Assembly: GCF_026210795.1 (NCBI RefSeq) | Contig: NC_089448.1 | Span: 3,100,001-3,164,000, forward strand | From: Rhizophagus irregularis | Lineage: Eukaryota > Glomeromycota > Glomeromycetes > Glomerales > Glomeraceae | Direction: 5' to 3' | Length of the DNA: 64,000 bases | Shown here: piece by piece, positions 34,204 to 45,069 of the stretch | How positions within the stretch are numbered: position 1 is the first letter of the stretch | How the letters are laid out: each line of letters opens with the position of its first letter | Notes under the pieces: generated by a model | Database searches by the model: none | What the model was told of the DNA's origin: nothing | The model's input: only the letters and a program-made list of their open reading frames with translations | Translations under genes and position numbers: made by a program

Positions 34204-36220
34204 ACCTTTCCCAGGATCCTACATATGTCAGCTGGTACTTGGAATTGATTCATTTTCTTTTGAATTTCTTTTAGAGTTTCCGGTTTTAATATATTTTCAT
34301 CAACCCAAATCCACTTAACAATCCACTTTGCAATGCCTAAGAATAGGCAGTGCATTGGATCAATTGATAAAAACCGAATTGGGTCGAAATATAGCAATCT
34401 CAGCAATTCAGATCACCTTACGCCAGTAGTTTTTACAAAGCGATTCCTTGCAGCATTTGAATTGCAGCGACGCCATCCAAGGGCATTCTCGCGAAATTGT
34501 GCCGAATCTCGATTAATGAACCATTCGCTTATATTATCCATTCCAGCGAAATTATGTTTATGATTTTCGTAATTTGCTTTCTTCTCACATCTATAACACG
34601 ATGAAAGGGCTGAAATATGCCCACATATTTTTCTTGCCGCAGGAATGTCGCACAAAACGAGTATTAGTGCCGCTTGAATTTTTCTTAGTTCTTGGTACTC
34701 AAAAGTGTTATCAAACGTCACTCCGTCCCAAAGTAACACTAATTCGTTGACAATTGGCGCCAAATAATGGTTAATTTGGTGGAGACTCACTTCATTTGGG
34801 CCGGGCAACAAACCAAGAACCAACATATTTTCACGTTTAAACCGCATATCCCGTGGTAGATTACAAATTGCGGCATATATTACTCCGGTACTATGGATAA
34901 CACCATCATATGGTTGAAACCAGTCGAGATTCAACATTAAACCAAGATTAGAATCAGCTACTTCAGGTCGAAAAAATTTCACCGAATTTTCATCGCTTGT
35001 TTCTTCCAGACCTGACCGTCATAGATATCAGTTAAAATATTGTCAAATCGTTTGCGTTCAGACCAGTGACGTAAATTTCTTTCGAATCCCGGCTGGCAAT
35101 ACATTGATGCTAATTGATTTCTGATACTAGCAAATGGAAATATCTTCTCAGATCGAATTTTAATACGGCCATGTAATAACATTGATCTTTCTGCTAAAGG
35201 CGTCTGGCATTGTTTTAATCTCCTAGATGTCGAATTAGGAAATTCGACATGACTACACTTCATAACTGTAAGATTTCCATTTTGCTGAAATTCTTTTACT
35301 TCCTTTTTATTATATAATTTGTGGCATTTCAGACATGCCGCAAAGTTATGATGTTGATCTTTTAGCCCAAGAACATTTCTTGCTAAGTATAAAGAGCCAG
35401 GAAATTCTTCAAAATTAGAACCGCCGATTTCTATCGATAACAGCTTTATGAATTGAATAAGCGCTTCTGTTGCTGTTTCTGGAATATTAAATCTTTTGCA
35501 AAAGCTCATTATTCACAGCAAAATCCACAAAAATTGTCTATTGGCATTTGTGTCTGGACTAATTCGATCTTGAAATTGCTCATAAACAGGTGGGGCATAA
35601 TTCTCAAAAATTTCAGTATACTCATAATCATTATTATTGCCGTTATTGATTTCACTTTCATTTGATTCTTCGTCAGTTTCATTCGATTCTTCGTCAGTTT
35701 CGCTTGATTCTTCATCAGTTATGAATAATTCTGGAGGAATTTCTTCTTCGGTAATTGTTGCTTGTTGATTTGCGTATCTTCTCGAACGTTGTCGATGAAG
35801 TAAATCAGTTAATAAGTCATCTATTTCCTCCATTTCCATTTGTTGAATTACGTTCCGATTATTATCTGAATCTTCGTCAGATGATACTGGGTTATCTTCT
35901 GGTAAAGGATTACCATAATCTTCAGATGATGATGGTAAAGGATTACTATAATCTTGAACAACTTCCAAATCTTGGTCATCATCCAAATCTCGATCAGCCT
36001 CATGGTTCAATTTTGTACGAACATCTACTATTTTTCCGTTACATTTAGAACAATTGCAAGGAACCATTCTTCTGTCATGTGTATGTATAATCGAAGTTGA
36101 TTCTTCAGATTCTTCATCAATTGCTCTAGAGATCGCTCTACTTTTACGAGAAGAGCGAGCTGTAATTGATTCTTCATCATTGCTAAGTAAAGCAGAAACT
36201 GATCTCTTTCGTCTACTCAT

Positions 36221-36709
36221 TTTATGAAATAAAAAATTTGCAGTATTTATCTCAATATATTTTTAAATAATGTCAATTTAATTCTTTTTAAAAAGTAAAT
36301 TCCTGCTGCGCTACAAATCGAACAAATTCAATTTCACATTATAAATCGCCATAATATGTTTTCAATTATTCAATTAAGATTATTTTTTAAAGAACAATAT
36401 AAAAAATTCGCCATATAATCAAAGTAATACATAGGAGTTAAATTAGATCCTTTTTTAAAGAATAATATAAGAAATTCGTCGTATAATCAAAAGAATAAAA
36501 AAGATCATTTAATCATTTAAGGGATAAATTTAATTGTTAAAAATTTTTAAGGAATCGACGGTAAATACAATATCATGATAATTTGATTGTGATTAAGCTT
36601 ATAAGAAAAAAATTAATTCGACTGATTTTAAGCTATAAAAGTTTAAATTTTGAATTTTTTCTCTCTCATCTCTCTTTTCTTTCTCTTTCTCTTAATTTTT
36701 TACTTTCAC
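36221..36709. promoter_or_regulatory. Divergent promoter region of the CACTA element
   Basis: This 490-bp AT-rich region separates the two head-to-head genes. On the plus side TATAAAAG (36634-36641) is followed by a C/T-rich leader before the ATG at 36710. No clear TATA is seen on the minus side. Short repeats AAAAAATTCGCCATATAATCAAA occur twice (about 36400 and 36470). Confidence 0.45.
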
Positions 36710-39258
36710 TATGTCCCAACAAGAAAAAAAAAATTACCAAAGTTTATAAATATCCATCTGAAATTACTCCTACTACCATCACAGCCACCACTAGCAAAAG
36801 CGCTTCTGAAATTCCTCCTGATGCCACCACTAGCAACGAAACTACTCCTGCGCCTGCTACCACTAGCAAATCGACCGTTACTTCAAAATCAAAATTTCAG
36901 CATATGAAAGAACAATATAAAAATTTCAAGGTTCCAGATTCCTATTTAGAAAAGCAAAAGGAACTTCGCCATAATTTAGACCTTGATGATGATAATCCAT
37001 CTTTGGAAACTGGTATAATTGTAACAAAATTGCTAAAATTGGTTGCTGTTTTGGTTGCTTTACATTGAAAGTTTGTTTGTTTCCGAATTTGGTTAATAAA
37101 TTTTAGAAAATCATAAATTACGTGCGACAATAGCCGATTTGCGTAATAAAAACATGAAGTTGGAGAAAACAAACGTAGATATTTTTAAGGAATTAAAAAG
37201 CTTAAAAGAGGATTTCAGTACGCTTATGGAAATTAACGATGCATTCGGTACAGAAATGAAGAATTAAAAAGAAAAATCAGAACAAATGAGATCGATGATA
37301 TCGAATCCAAGCATCTTTCCAAAAAAGCCAAGGGCAAAAGAAGCGTAGTCCAAATAAGTGACGATGACGATAAAGACGAAGATGTTGATGACGACTTGAT
37401 GGATTCCAAATCGAATGCAACTGAAGAATCACCCGAAAAGCCTAACGAAAGAGAAGCAAGGGTTTGTTGAGTTTTAACAATCATATTTGATACTAATTTT
37501 TGCAACTGATTTCAATACTAATTTCATCTTTTACGACAATTTACAAATTTTTATTAATTTAACACAATTCATATACTACTAACTTTACGAATTACTAATT
37601 TTTTACAAATTTTTATTAATTTAACGCGATTCATATACTAACTTTTACAAATTACTAATTTTTTACAAATTTTTATTAATTTAACGCGATTCATATACTA
37701 ACTTTTACGAATTACTAATTTTTTACTAATTTAACGCAAATTCGTATACTAACTTTACAATTACTAATTTTTACTAATTTCAACACAAATTCGTATACTA
37801 ACTTTTACGAACTACCAATTTTTTATTAATTTCAATAACTAATGTTTTTGGCTCCACAAATTTATACTGAATTTTCTACTAACATATCTGTTTGTTGCTA
37901 ATTTTATTATTTTATAATACTTTCTTTAATTTTTCTTTTTCTAAATATCAATTAGATCAAAATGAAATCAATCTTAAAAACACTTAATGAGAAATATAAC
38001 TTAAACTACAATGAAACGTTTAATAGTGCAAAAAACATTAAAATTCAACGTAAATTAATTCCTGAAATCTGAAAATCACTTGCTCTGAATTATCGACCAT
38101 CCTTTAACCAGGTAATAAGGTGGTTAAGTAGCCTACATAAATCTCGACGATCTAAGTTGAGTTTGAGGATATCCGGCAAAGAAAGCATGGACAATCGATG
38201 AGTTCATGCCAATAATAGATTAAATGATGTATGTAATGTAATCCAGCGGCAAATTAATAATCCATATTAACTCATTTTAAATTTATCAATCAGAAAAAAT
38301 TGCGAAGGATAAAGGCTGCGAAAGATCTCTTTAATAAAAAGGATAGCCGAATTATGAGTTATGGAAAACAGGATCTGTTAAAAATTCTGGCAAATCGTGT
38401 ATATCATTCACCAGAAGTGAGTGAAACCGAAGATGAAGGTTCAAAATCGGTCATTAATGTTTATGATCTATTGTGGCGCTCAGAAGAGGTTAGGCTGCTC
38501 CAATTTAATAGTTTGTTTAATGTCCTAACTTTATATAAAAATTGAGGGGGGGGAGGGGGTCAAATTAAGTAAACATTTAAAAATAAACATAGTTTTTTCT
38601 TTATCACTCAATGCATTCTTACTAAAAATACATCTTAATTTATTACAGATAATGCAATTAATAAGTTTACATATATTACTTTTATTAATTATACCATTTT
38701 CTTTGGTAGATTCAATTACACTGGAAAGGAATTCTTTTAAATATTATACAGATCGGTGATGTTATTATAAGTCATGTGATATAACATATGTTTGTTTATT
38801 TTTAAAAATTTTTTAAAAATGAGGGGGGTGGGGTACGTTAAACAAACTATTAAATTGGAGTGGCCTTACTTATTTTATCTTGATAATTTATTTTGCTATA
38901 AATTTTCACTAATTCCGATTTTACTTATTTTCACTAATTCTGATTTTACTTATTTTTACATTTTCCGATTTTATTTATTTTTACATTTTAGTTGAGACTT
39001 TTATTAAGAAATGTTCTCGATAAATATGTAAGAGTGGGACAAACGGCGCAGCAATTGCGACCTCAGAACTATGACAACGAGATACAATGCTATGATAAAG
39101 TACCATTGGATGATGCTCCCGATTGGTCATATGTTGATCAACCAGATATGGTATATGACACAGAATATACAGACGATTTAAATATTGATGATGAAGATTT
39201 AGACGCAATTTTGGAAGATAAAGCGGATAAATCTGAAAGTTTTATGCAAGAAGATTAA
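36710..39258 (+). pseudogene. Decayed accessory gene of the CACTA element (coiled coil, SUMO-interaction-like motif, acidic tail)
   Basis: Likely exons are 36710-37012, 37107-37461, 37956-38228, 38294-38488 and 38992-39258; the last three junctions keep phase. It starts MSQQEKK, then has a Pro/Thr/Ser-rich linker, a coiled coil (KLRATIADLRNKNMKLEK), a basic cluster followed by SVVQISDDDDKDED (SUMO-interaction-like), a basic stretch (HKSRRSKL) and a very acidic C-terminus. No DNA-binding family is recognised. Breaks: a one-base slip in the A-run at 36725, a one-base loss near 37247, and two in-frame TGA codons in exon 3. Its position suggests a TnpA-like helper, which is inference from CACTA biology. 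Confidence 0.55.
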
Positions 39259-39785
39259 TGGTTGGAATTTCAGAATTCTATTTTATTACTAATTTACTCT
39301 TTTTTTTTTATTTTTGTGTATTATAGTATGTTTTATTACATATCTGAATTAATTTTACTCTTTTTTTAGTTTTGCGTATTATATATTATATTTTATAGCA
39401 TATATAAATTTATTTTACTCTATTTTTTTAATAATATATTTTATAGTATATCTGAATTTATAAATTGAATTGTAATTGAATTATATCTGATTTATATCCA
39501 ATTTATATAATAAATTTAGTTGATTTATGTCTAATTAATAGTGTCGAATTTAGTAGTATTTGTTGATTTATATCCGATTTATATCCGATTTCTTATTCTG
39601 AATTATATCTGAGTGGCAACCACTCAGAACCCAAACGGAATATTGCCTTTTTAAAAAATCGGTCAAAATTGAGTTATAAATCAGATTAAAATCAGATGAT
39701 CGATTTCTATCTGATTTGGACAATTTTGACTAGTGATATTAGATCGTTTACTAGATTAGTGGCTGATTTGTTAGAAAAAGTACAA

Positions 39786-40530
39786 TGGTCTGGGGTTATT
39801 TTGGCAATACGTTAATAGCCTTAACAAAGGACATTGCTTATCATTTTCCACTAATGATAAATTCATATATTTTATAAAATGTTCAAATAATTTATTACCT
39901 ACCATAGACAATCTTAGGAAATGGAACGAACTGTATAATCAAGTCAAATGTCCAATGTGCTTACATGATGATGAAGATATCTGGCATATTGTTATATGTC
40001 CAGGTCATGAAGATGGTTTTCAGCAGGTTGAGTCAGAAGTAACATCCAAGATTATGAAATTTATTAAGAAATCCACATCCTCAACAAAGATAGTACAGGG
40101 ACAGTTAGAACATATTATCTTTGAATATAAGGACGAAGCTTTCCCTCTTCTTAAAGAACGTAACCGTATTGAACTCATTAGAGGGCTTATCTCAGATACA
40201 ATTATAACAAAACTTCAACGTTTCTTGTCTAAAAAAGTAACCAATGAGGTTGTCAGTAGAATTATAAAACATTTCCACAAGGCTTTCAGGAAGTACATAT
40301 GGAATCCGCTATGAATTGAATATATTTGAAGCTAAATTGGGCATCACTAAAAAAGACAAGACGAATACTATTAGAAGCCATTCGTGTTCTATATCTTAAC
40401 AACTTGACATACAACAGACACATGGAACACTGGATAAAAATGAACTTTTGCATGAAACTATGACACGTTGCAAGAACTATATCCATTCACTTATAACAAA
40501 AGGCTCTTCACAATCATGGAAAACATAGTC
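39786..40530 (+). pseudogene. 3' fragment of a second LINE
   Basis: The frame reads FIKCSNNLLPTIDNLRKWNE then the zinc knuckle CPMCLHDDEDIWHIVIC and a tail (ITKLQRFLSKKV...IIKHFHKAFRK), matching the region after RNase H in the LINE at 22.2-26.7 kb. After 40315 the match continues in another frame (NWASLKKTRRILLEAIR) to about 40530. Only the 3' end is present, as in 5'-truncated LINE copies. The knuckle residues are intact but RT and RNase H are absent. Confidence 0.7.
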
Positions 40531-40548
40531 GCAGTATAGTAGGTCCAT

Positions 40549-42082
40549 TCCTATAAGAAATATGTATACGGAAAGGATACGTTTTGTATACATTTTATGT
40601 ACGTTTTTATAGATTCCGTATACAAATTCCGTATATTTAATAAGCAATTCATTTTTGAACATTTTTTAAAAAAACTAATGTATACGGAAAAAATTAATCA
40701 TGCTGAATGTATACGGAATTTTTAAACTTAAGATAATTTTACCCATCATAACACGAGATCACGTGATTGTTTATTGATTTGTTATGATACGTTTTTTGTT
40801 TTTTATATAAACCCTTACTTTGATGAGTTTGATCTTCTGTTCTTCCTTTCTGTCTTTCCTTTCCTTTCTCTTATCTCTTGTCTTAATTTTTGTTATTTTT
40901 TCTAAAATTTTCTTCTTTCTTCATCACCCCCTTTTAAAAAAAAAAATTTTTTTTCGTACCTCACTTCAAAAAAGTTTTTTTTTCGTCACTCTCCTTTAAA
41001 AAAAAATTTTTTTTCGTCACTCTTAAAAAAAAATTTTTTTGATTTTATTCTTTTTTTCCCACTCTTCTTTTTTCTTTCTATTTCTATTTCCTCTTTATAA
41101 AAAATTTTTTATTTTTCTAACTTTGATGTCCTCCTTTAAAAAAAAATTTTTTTTAACTTTCCTAACTTCGTTATCCCTCTTTTTAAAAAAATATTTTTTT
41201 TGATTTATTCTTTAATCTTTATTCCCCCCTTTTTTATTTATATTTATCCCTTTTTTTATTTCATAGACCAGCAGATTTTTTTTTGTGAGAAGATTCAGTT
41301 TTCTTTTTTCTTTTTTGTAGATCAGTTTGGGAGTTCCTTTTTGTAGGATGGTTCAGGATTTTTTCTTTTTTTAGGTCAGTTCAAATTTTCTTTTTTTTTT
41401 TGTAAGTTGGGTTCAGATTCTTTTCTTTTTGTAGGTTGTTTCAGTTTGTTGCTTCAGAGTCTTCTTTTTTTGTAGGTCAGTTTTGGATTTATTTTGTTGT
41501 TTTGGTTTCTTTTTCATCAGACGCTTTATAATTCTTTTCTTTTACGTAGGTCAGACATTCTGGAGTTCTCTTTCTTTTTTGTAGGAATGCTAACCTTTGG
41601 TGACTTTGACGATTGCAGATACTATATGAGGGGGGTTTTGTTTCCAATTAAGTTAGACGTTCTTATGTTTCTTTTTTTTTATTTTTTAGGTTGTTTGACT
41701 CCAAATGAACCTGAACTTATAGATAATTTTGGTTGCAATAGGTGGTTTTAATAAGGAGGGATTTTTCATAATGTATTTGTATTTTGTTTATTTTTTATTT
41801 TTTATTTAATTTAATAAAGTAAAATTAGATTTATGAAAATACAATTATAGTAAACTGTAATACAAATAGTAAATTCAGTGACCAAATCGTATAAATTTCG
41901 TGATAAAATCAGTGATCAAATCATGTAAATTCCATATGAATCCCGTGCAAATTCTGTATCCAAACTATATTTTTAGTGATACGGAATTGTGCATTTTTCC
42001 GTATCCTATTATGATACGTTATTTCTAAGGAAAAAAATCGTATAAAAACTTTATAAAAAACGTATCCAATTTTTTTATAGGG
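40549..42082. mobile_element. CCTATAAg-ended element, 1.53 kb, with GTATACGGAA arrays
   Basis: The left end is TCCTATAAGAAAT and the right end is TTTTTTATAGGG, flanked by the 3-bp duplication CAT (40546-40548, 42083-42085). The ends resemble the 24184 MITE. The subterminal parts are filled with GTATACGGAA or its complement. The core (40800-41760) is a T/C-rich run with repeated TTTTTTGTAGGTCAG acceptor-like motifs and a TATATAAACCC box near 40804. No protein is recognised in any frame. Confidence 0.65.
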
Positions 42083-42085
42083 CAT

Positions 42086-42565
42086 GATCACCCTTGCATT
42101 GATTACAGGGCCCTTGGCTAAGAAAATATATTCCACATATGTTTACCTGTATAGCATAATAGATCATTTGACAGTGCACATGTGGGTATTTTAATAATAT
42201 GACGAGCGGTTTATAAATTAATAATATTAGTTTAATTAGGTAAGTTTAGTAATTTTATTATATATTACTTTAATTATTTTAATAAATTTATAAATGTGCT
42301 GCGATTAAAAAAAAAAAAAATATAATTAAGTAATCAATTTAGGGTCTAATTGATTGATATTTTTATGCAACTAAATGTTTTTGTTTATCCAACTTATTCC
42401 AACTTAATTATAAAATACAAAAGAATATAAAAAAGTTGAATTTAATACATAAACTAAAGAATTTAAATCTAAATTTTTGTCCTTAAAATATAATAGTTAA
42501 CCCAACTGAAGCTTTGGGTTTTCCATAGTTCTGGTTTACTAAAGTTCTCCATTCCTATAATATAA
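42086..42565. other. Left flank of the K2 block
   Basis: No gene seen. The last 85 bp (about 42480-42565, ending CCATTCCTATAATATAA) is homologous to about 555-625 downstream of K1. It is therefore the detached distal end of the K2 duplicated block, separated from the rest (47284 onward) by the Helitron. Confidence 0.6.
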
Positions 42566-42841
42566 TCTATATAATTAAAAAAATTGTGTTTGTGTGACTA
42601 ACGTTTAGATTAGCCTATATAAATAATCTTTGAATTGTTTAATGTGTTATTAATCTGCGCCTCTGCACTTGACCTATTACGTTCTGTTTGATATATACGT
42701 TGTTAATTACTAATGTTGTATAACATTTGGTATAATCTATTAATCCTGATCTACCCTTAATAGTTAAAACCACCTGATCGGCAAATTCATTCTAATTACT
42801 AACGTACGGGAGAATTAATTTTGATTCCCCTTTCACTAATA

Positions 42842-45069
42842 TAGAGGTATGCTCTGAATCTGGTCAATTTGGATATCTGGTCATCCATCCGAAATTTGAC
42901 CAGATTCGGATTGATCCGGATGATTCATCGGATTGACCGGATGGATCATCAGATATCCGGTCAATACTTGCTCACCAATTTGACCGGATGGTTGACCAGA
43001 TATCTGAATAATCCGGTCAATCCGGTGAATCCGGTGAATCCAAATTCAGTTTTTTCTACTTAATACTTTTTATTAATATTAATTAACAATTAGAATTTTA
43101 TAATAATAAACATAGTATTTATTTTTACGTTATTACAAATGATTTTTAACAAATTAGTTGATACAATATTTATAAAAAGTTTAAGATTTAGAGGTCCAAG
43201 AAGGTGTCTCCCTAAAAAAAAGAAGCAAAAGGAACGTTAATTACGTTCCTAACAACAAAAAAACAAAAATACCTTTCCCCCAACTTACCTTTATAGCCCA
43301 TGCCGAAATCCAGATCCAAGAGGCGTCCTCCTAAAGAAAGAAGCAAAAGGAACGTTAGTTACGTTCCTAAAGACAAAAAAAAAAGATAAAAAACCCTTTC
43401 CCAACTTACTTTAATAGCCCAAGCCGAAATCCAGGTCCAGGAAGGCGTCACCTAAAGAAAAGAAGCAAAAGGAACGTTAATTACGTTCCCAAAGACAAAA
43501 AAAACTCAAAAATAACCTCCCCAACTTACCTTTATGAAACCCAAATCCGGGAGGGCGTCTCCTAAAGAAAAGAAGCAAAAGGAACGTTAATGACGTTCCT
43601 AAAGACAAAAAAAAAAGATAAAACACCCTCCCAACTTACTTTAATAGCCCAAGCCGAAATCCAGATCCAGGAAGGGCGTCACCTAAAGAAAAGAAGCAAA
43701 AGGAACATTAATTACGTTTCCAAAGACAAAAAAACTCAAAAATAACCTCCCCAACTTACCTTTATGAAATCCAAATCCGGGAGGGCGTCTCCTAAAGAAA
43801 AGAAGCAAAAGGAACGTTAATGACGTTCCTAAAGACAAAAAAAAAAGATAAAACACCCTCCCAACTTACTTTAATAGCCCAAGCCGAAATCCAGATCCAG
43901 GAAGGGCGTCACCTAAAGAAAAGAAGCAAAAGGAACATTAATTACGTTTCCAAAGACAAAAAAAACTCAAAAATAACCTCCCCAACTTACCTTTATGAAA
44001 TCCAAATCCGGGAGGGCGTCACCTAAAGAAAAGAAGCAAAAGGAACGTTAATGACGTTCCTAAAGACAAAAAAAAAATAAAAATTAACTTCCCCAACTTA
44101 CTTTAATAGCCCAAGCCGAAATCAAGGTCCAGGAAGGGCGTCACCTAAAGAAAAGAAGCAAAATGAACGTTAATTACGTTCCCAAAGACAAAAAAAACTC
44201 AAAAATAACCTCCCCAACTTACTTTAATAGCCCAAGCCAAAATCCAGGTTAGGAAGGGTGTCACCTAAAGAAAAGAAGCAAAAGGAACGTTAATGACGTT
44301 CCTAAAGACAAAAAAAAAACAAAAATTAATTTCCCCAACTTACTTTAATAGCCCAAACCGAAATCCAGGTCTAGGAAGGGCGTCACCTAAAGAAAAAAGC
44401 AAAAGGAACGTTAATGACGTTCCCAAAGACAAAAAAACCCGAAAATACCCTCCCCCAACTTACCTTTATGAAATCCAAATCCGGGAGGGCGTCTCCTAAA
44501 GAAAAAAAGCAAAAGGAACGTTAATGACGTTCCCAAAGACAAAAAAAAACCCGAAAATACCCTCCCCCAACTTACCTTTATGAAATCCAAATCCGGGAGG
44601 GCGTCTCCTAAAGAAAAAAAGCAAAAAGAACGTTAATGACATTCCCAAAGACAAACAAAAAATCAAAATTACCCTCCCCAACTTACCTTTATAGCCCAAG
44701 CCGAAATTGAGTTCCAGGCAGGCGTCCCCTAAAGTAATGAAGTAAAGGAACATTTAGTGACGTTTCCAAGACGAAATTCAAGCCGTCCAAGTCGTTCCGA
44801 AGTCCAAGTCCAAGTCCGTTCTAAAGAAAAAAAGGTGTTTTTTTTAAAAAAAAAACATTTATGTTAAAAAAAAAAAAAAAGTTATGAATTTGACCAGATT
44901 ATCTGATCAATCCGGTCAAACCGGTCATCCATGTAACATCCGATTAATCCGATGTTATCCAACGGATCCATCCGGATTATCCGCAATCCGTTCATTCTTA
45001 ATCCGGATGATCCGTTTTTTGATCGGATCAGATGACGGATTGAACGGATTTCACCGGAGCACACCTCTA
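42842..45069. mobile_element. hAT element (2.23 kb) carrying an exon-like tandem array
   Basis: The ends TAGAGGTATGCTCTG and the complement of TAGAGGTGTGCTCCG are flanked by the perfect 8-bp duplication CACTAATA (42834-42841, 45070-45077). Both the TAGAGGTG start and the duplication length are hAT-like. Subterminal arrays of GATCCGGATGATCCG-type motifs occupy about 200 bp at each end. No transposase is present. The core is the 43.2-44.85 kb array of splice-site-bounded units. Confidence 0.9.
43190..44850 (-). repeat. Tandem array of 14 exon-like units inside the hAT element
   Basis: Units of 109-122 bp read on the minus strand as CTTTTCTTTAG acceptor, an island, a GTAAGTTGGG donor, A/T-rich DNA and the hairpin GGAACGTnATTAACGTTCC just before the next acceptor. 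Islands come in two forms: about 43 nt (ending ..GGGCTATTAAA) and about 32 nt (ending ..GGATTTCATAAAG). Where they alternate (about 43.4-44.0 kb) the pair sums to 75 nt and stays in frame, giving a 25-residue Gly/Pro/Phe/Arg-rich repeat. Runs of the long form (44.09-44.38 kb) would bring a stop unless units are skipped. Expression is not known. Confidence 0.65.

Larger units (their letters stand above)
31948..36220 (-). pseudogene. Plavaka/Tnp2-like CACTA transposase pseudogene
   Basis: Read from 36220 to 34204, then 33225 to 31948; the gap is a 978-bp insertion. The N-terminus is acidic with a CNCSKC zinc-type motif. The Tnp2 core includes LMLNLDWFQPYDG, a CYRCEKK motif and IDPMHCLFLGIAKW. 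The downstream region has the conserved ITPNFHLSLHLYECAKDFGP and FWCFSFE block. An intron at 32796-32872 (GTAAGA...TTTTAG) joins GVLG to SLPNSHW in phase. The C-terminal region ends with EYLAVNQINRKYHIR. Damage: in-frame TGA stops near 35513, 34413 and 33070, frameshifts near 34980 and 33140, and the inserted element. In life it would cut and paste the CACTA element in the nucleus. Confidence 0.85.
31383..39735. mobile_element. CACTA (Plavaka-like) DNA transposon, 8.35 kb, two divergent decayed genes
   Basis: The left end reads TACTAGTCGAAAT and the right end is the complement of CACTAGTCAAAAT, with matching CAAATC further in; the left first base has drifted from C. The flanks ATT and ATA give at most a weak 2-3-bp duplication. 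Subterminal repeats (GATTTATA, TCCGATTT, AATTTACACAATTCAGC) fill about 31.4-31.9 kb and 39.45-39.73 kb. A transposase gene (minus, 31948-36220) and an acidic/coiled-coil gene (plus, 36710-39258) diverge from a shared 490-bp promoter region. Both are broken, so the element is inactive. Confidence 0.75.

Noticed and set aside
33060-38215. TGA decoded as an amino acid (recoding) in the CACTA genes
   Set aside because: The same genes also have frameshifts and an insertion, and intact genes here end in TAA, TAG or TGA normally. Decay explains the TGA codons better.
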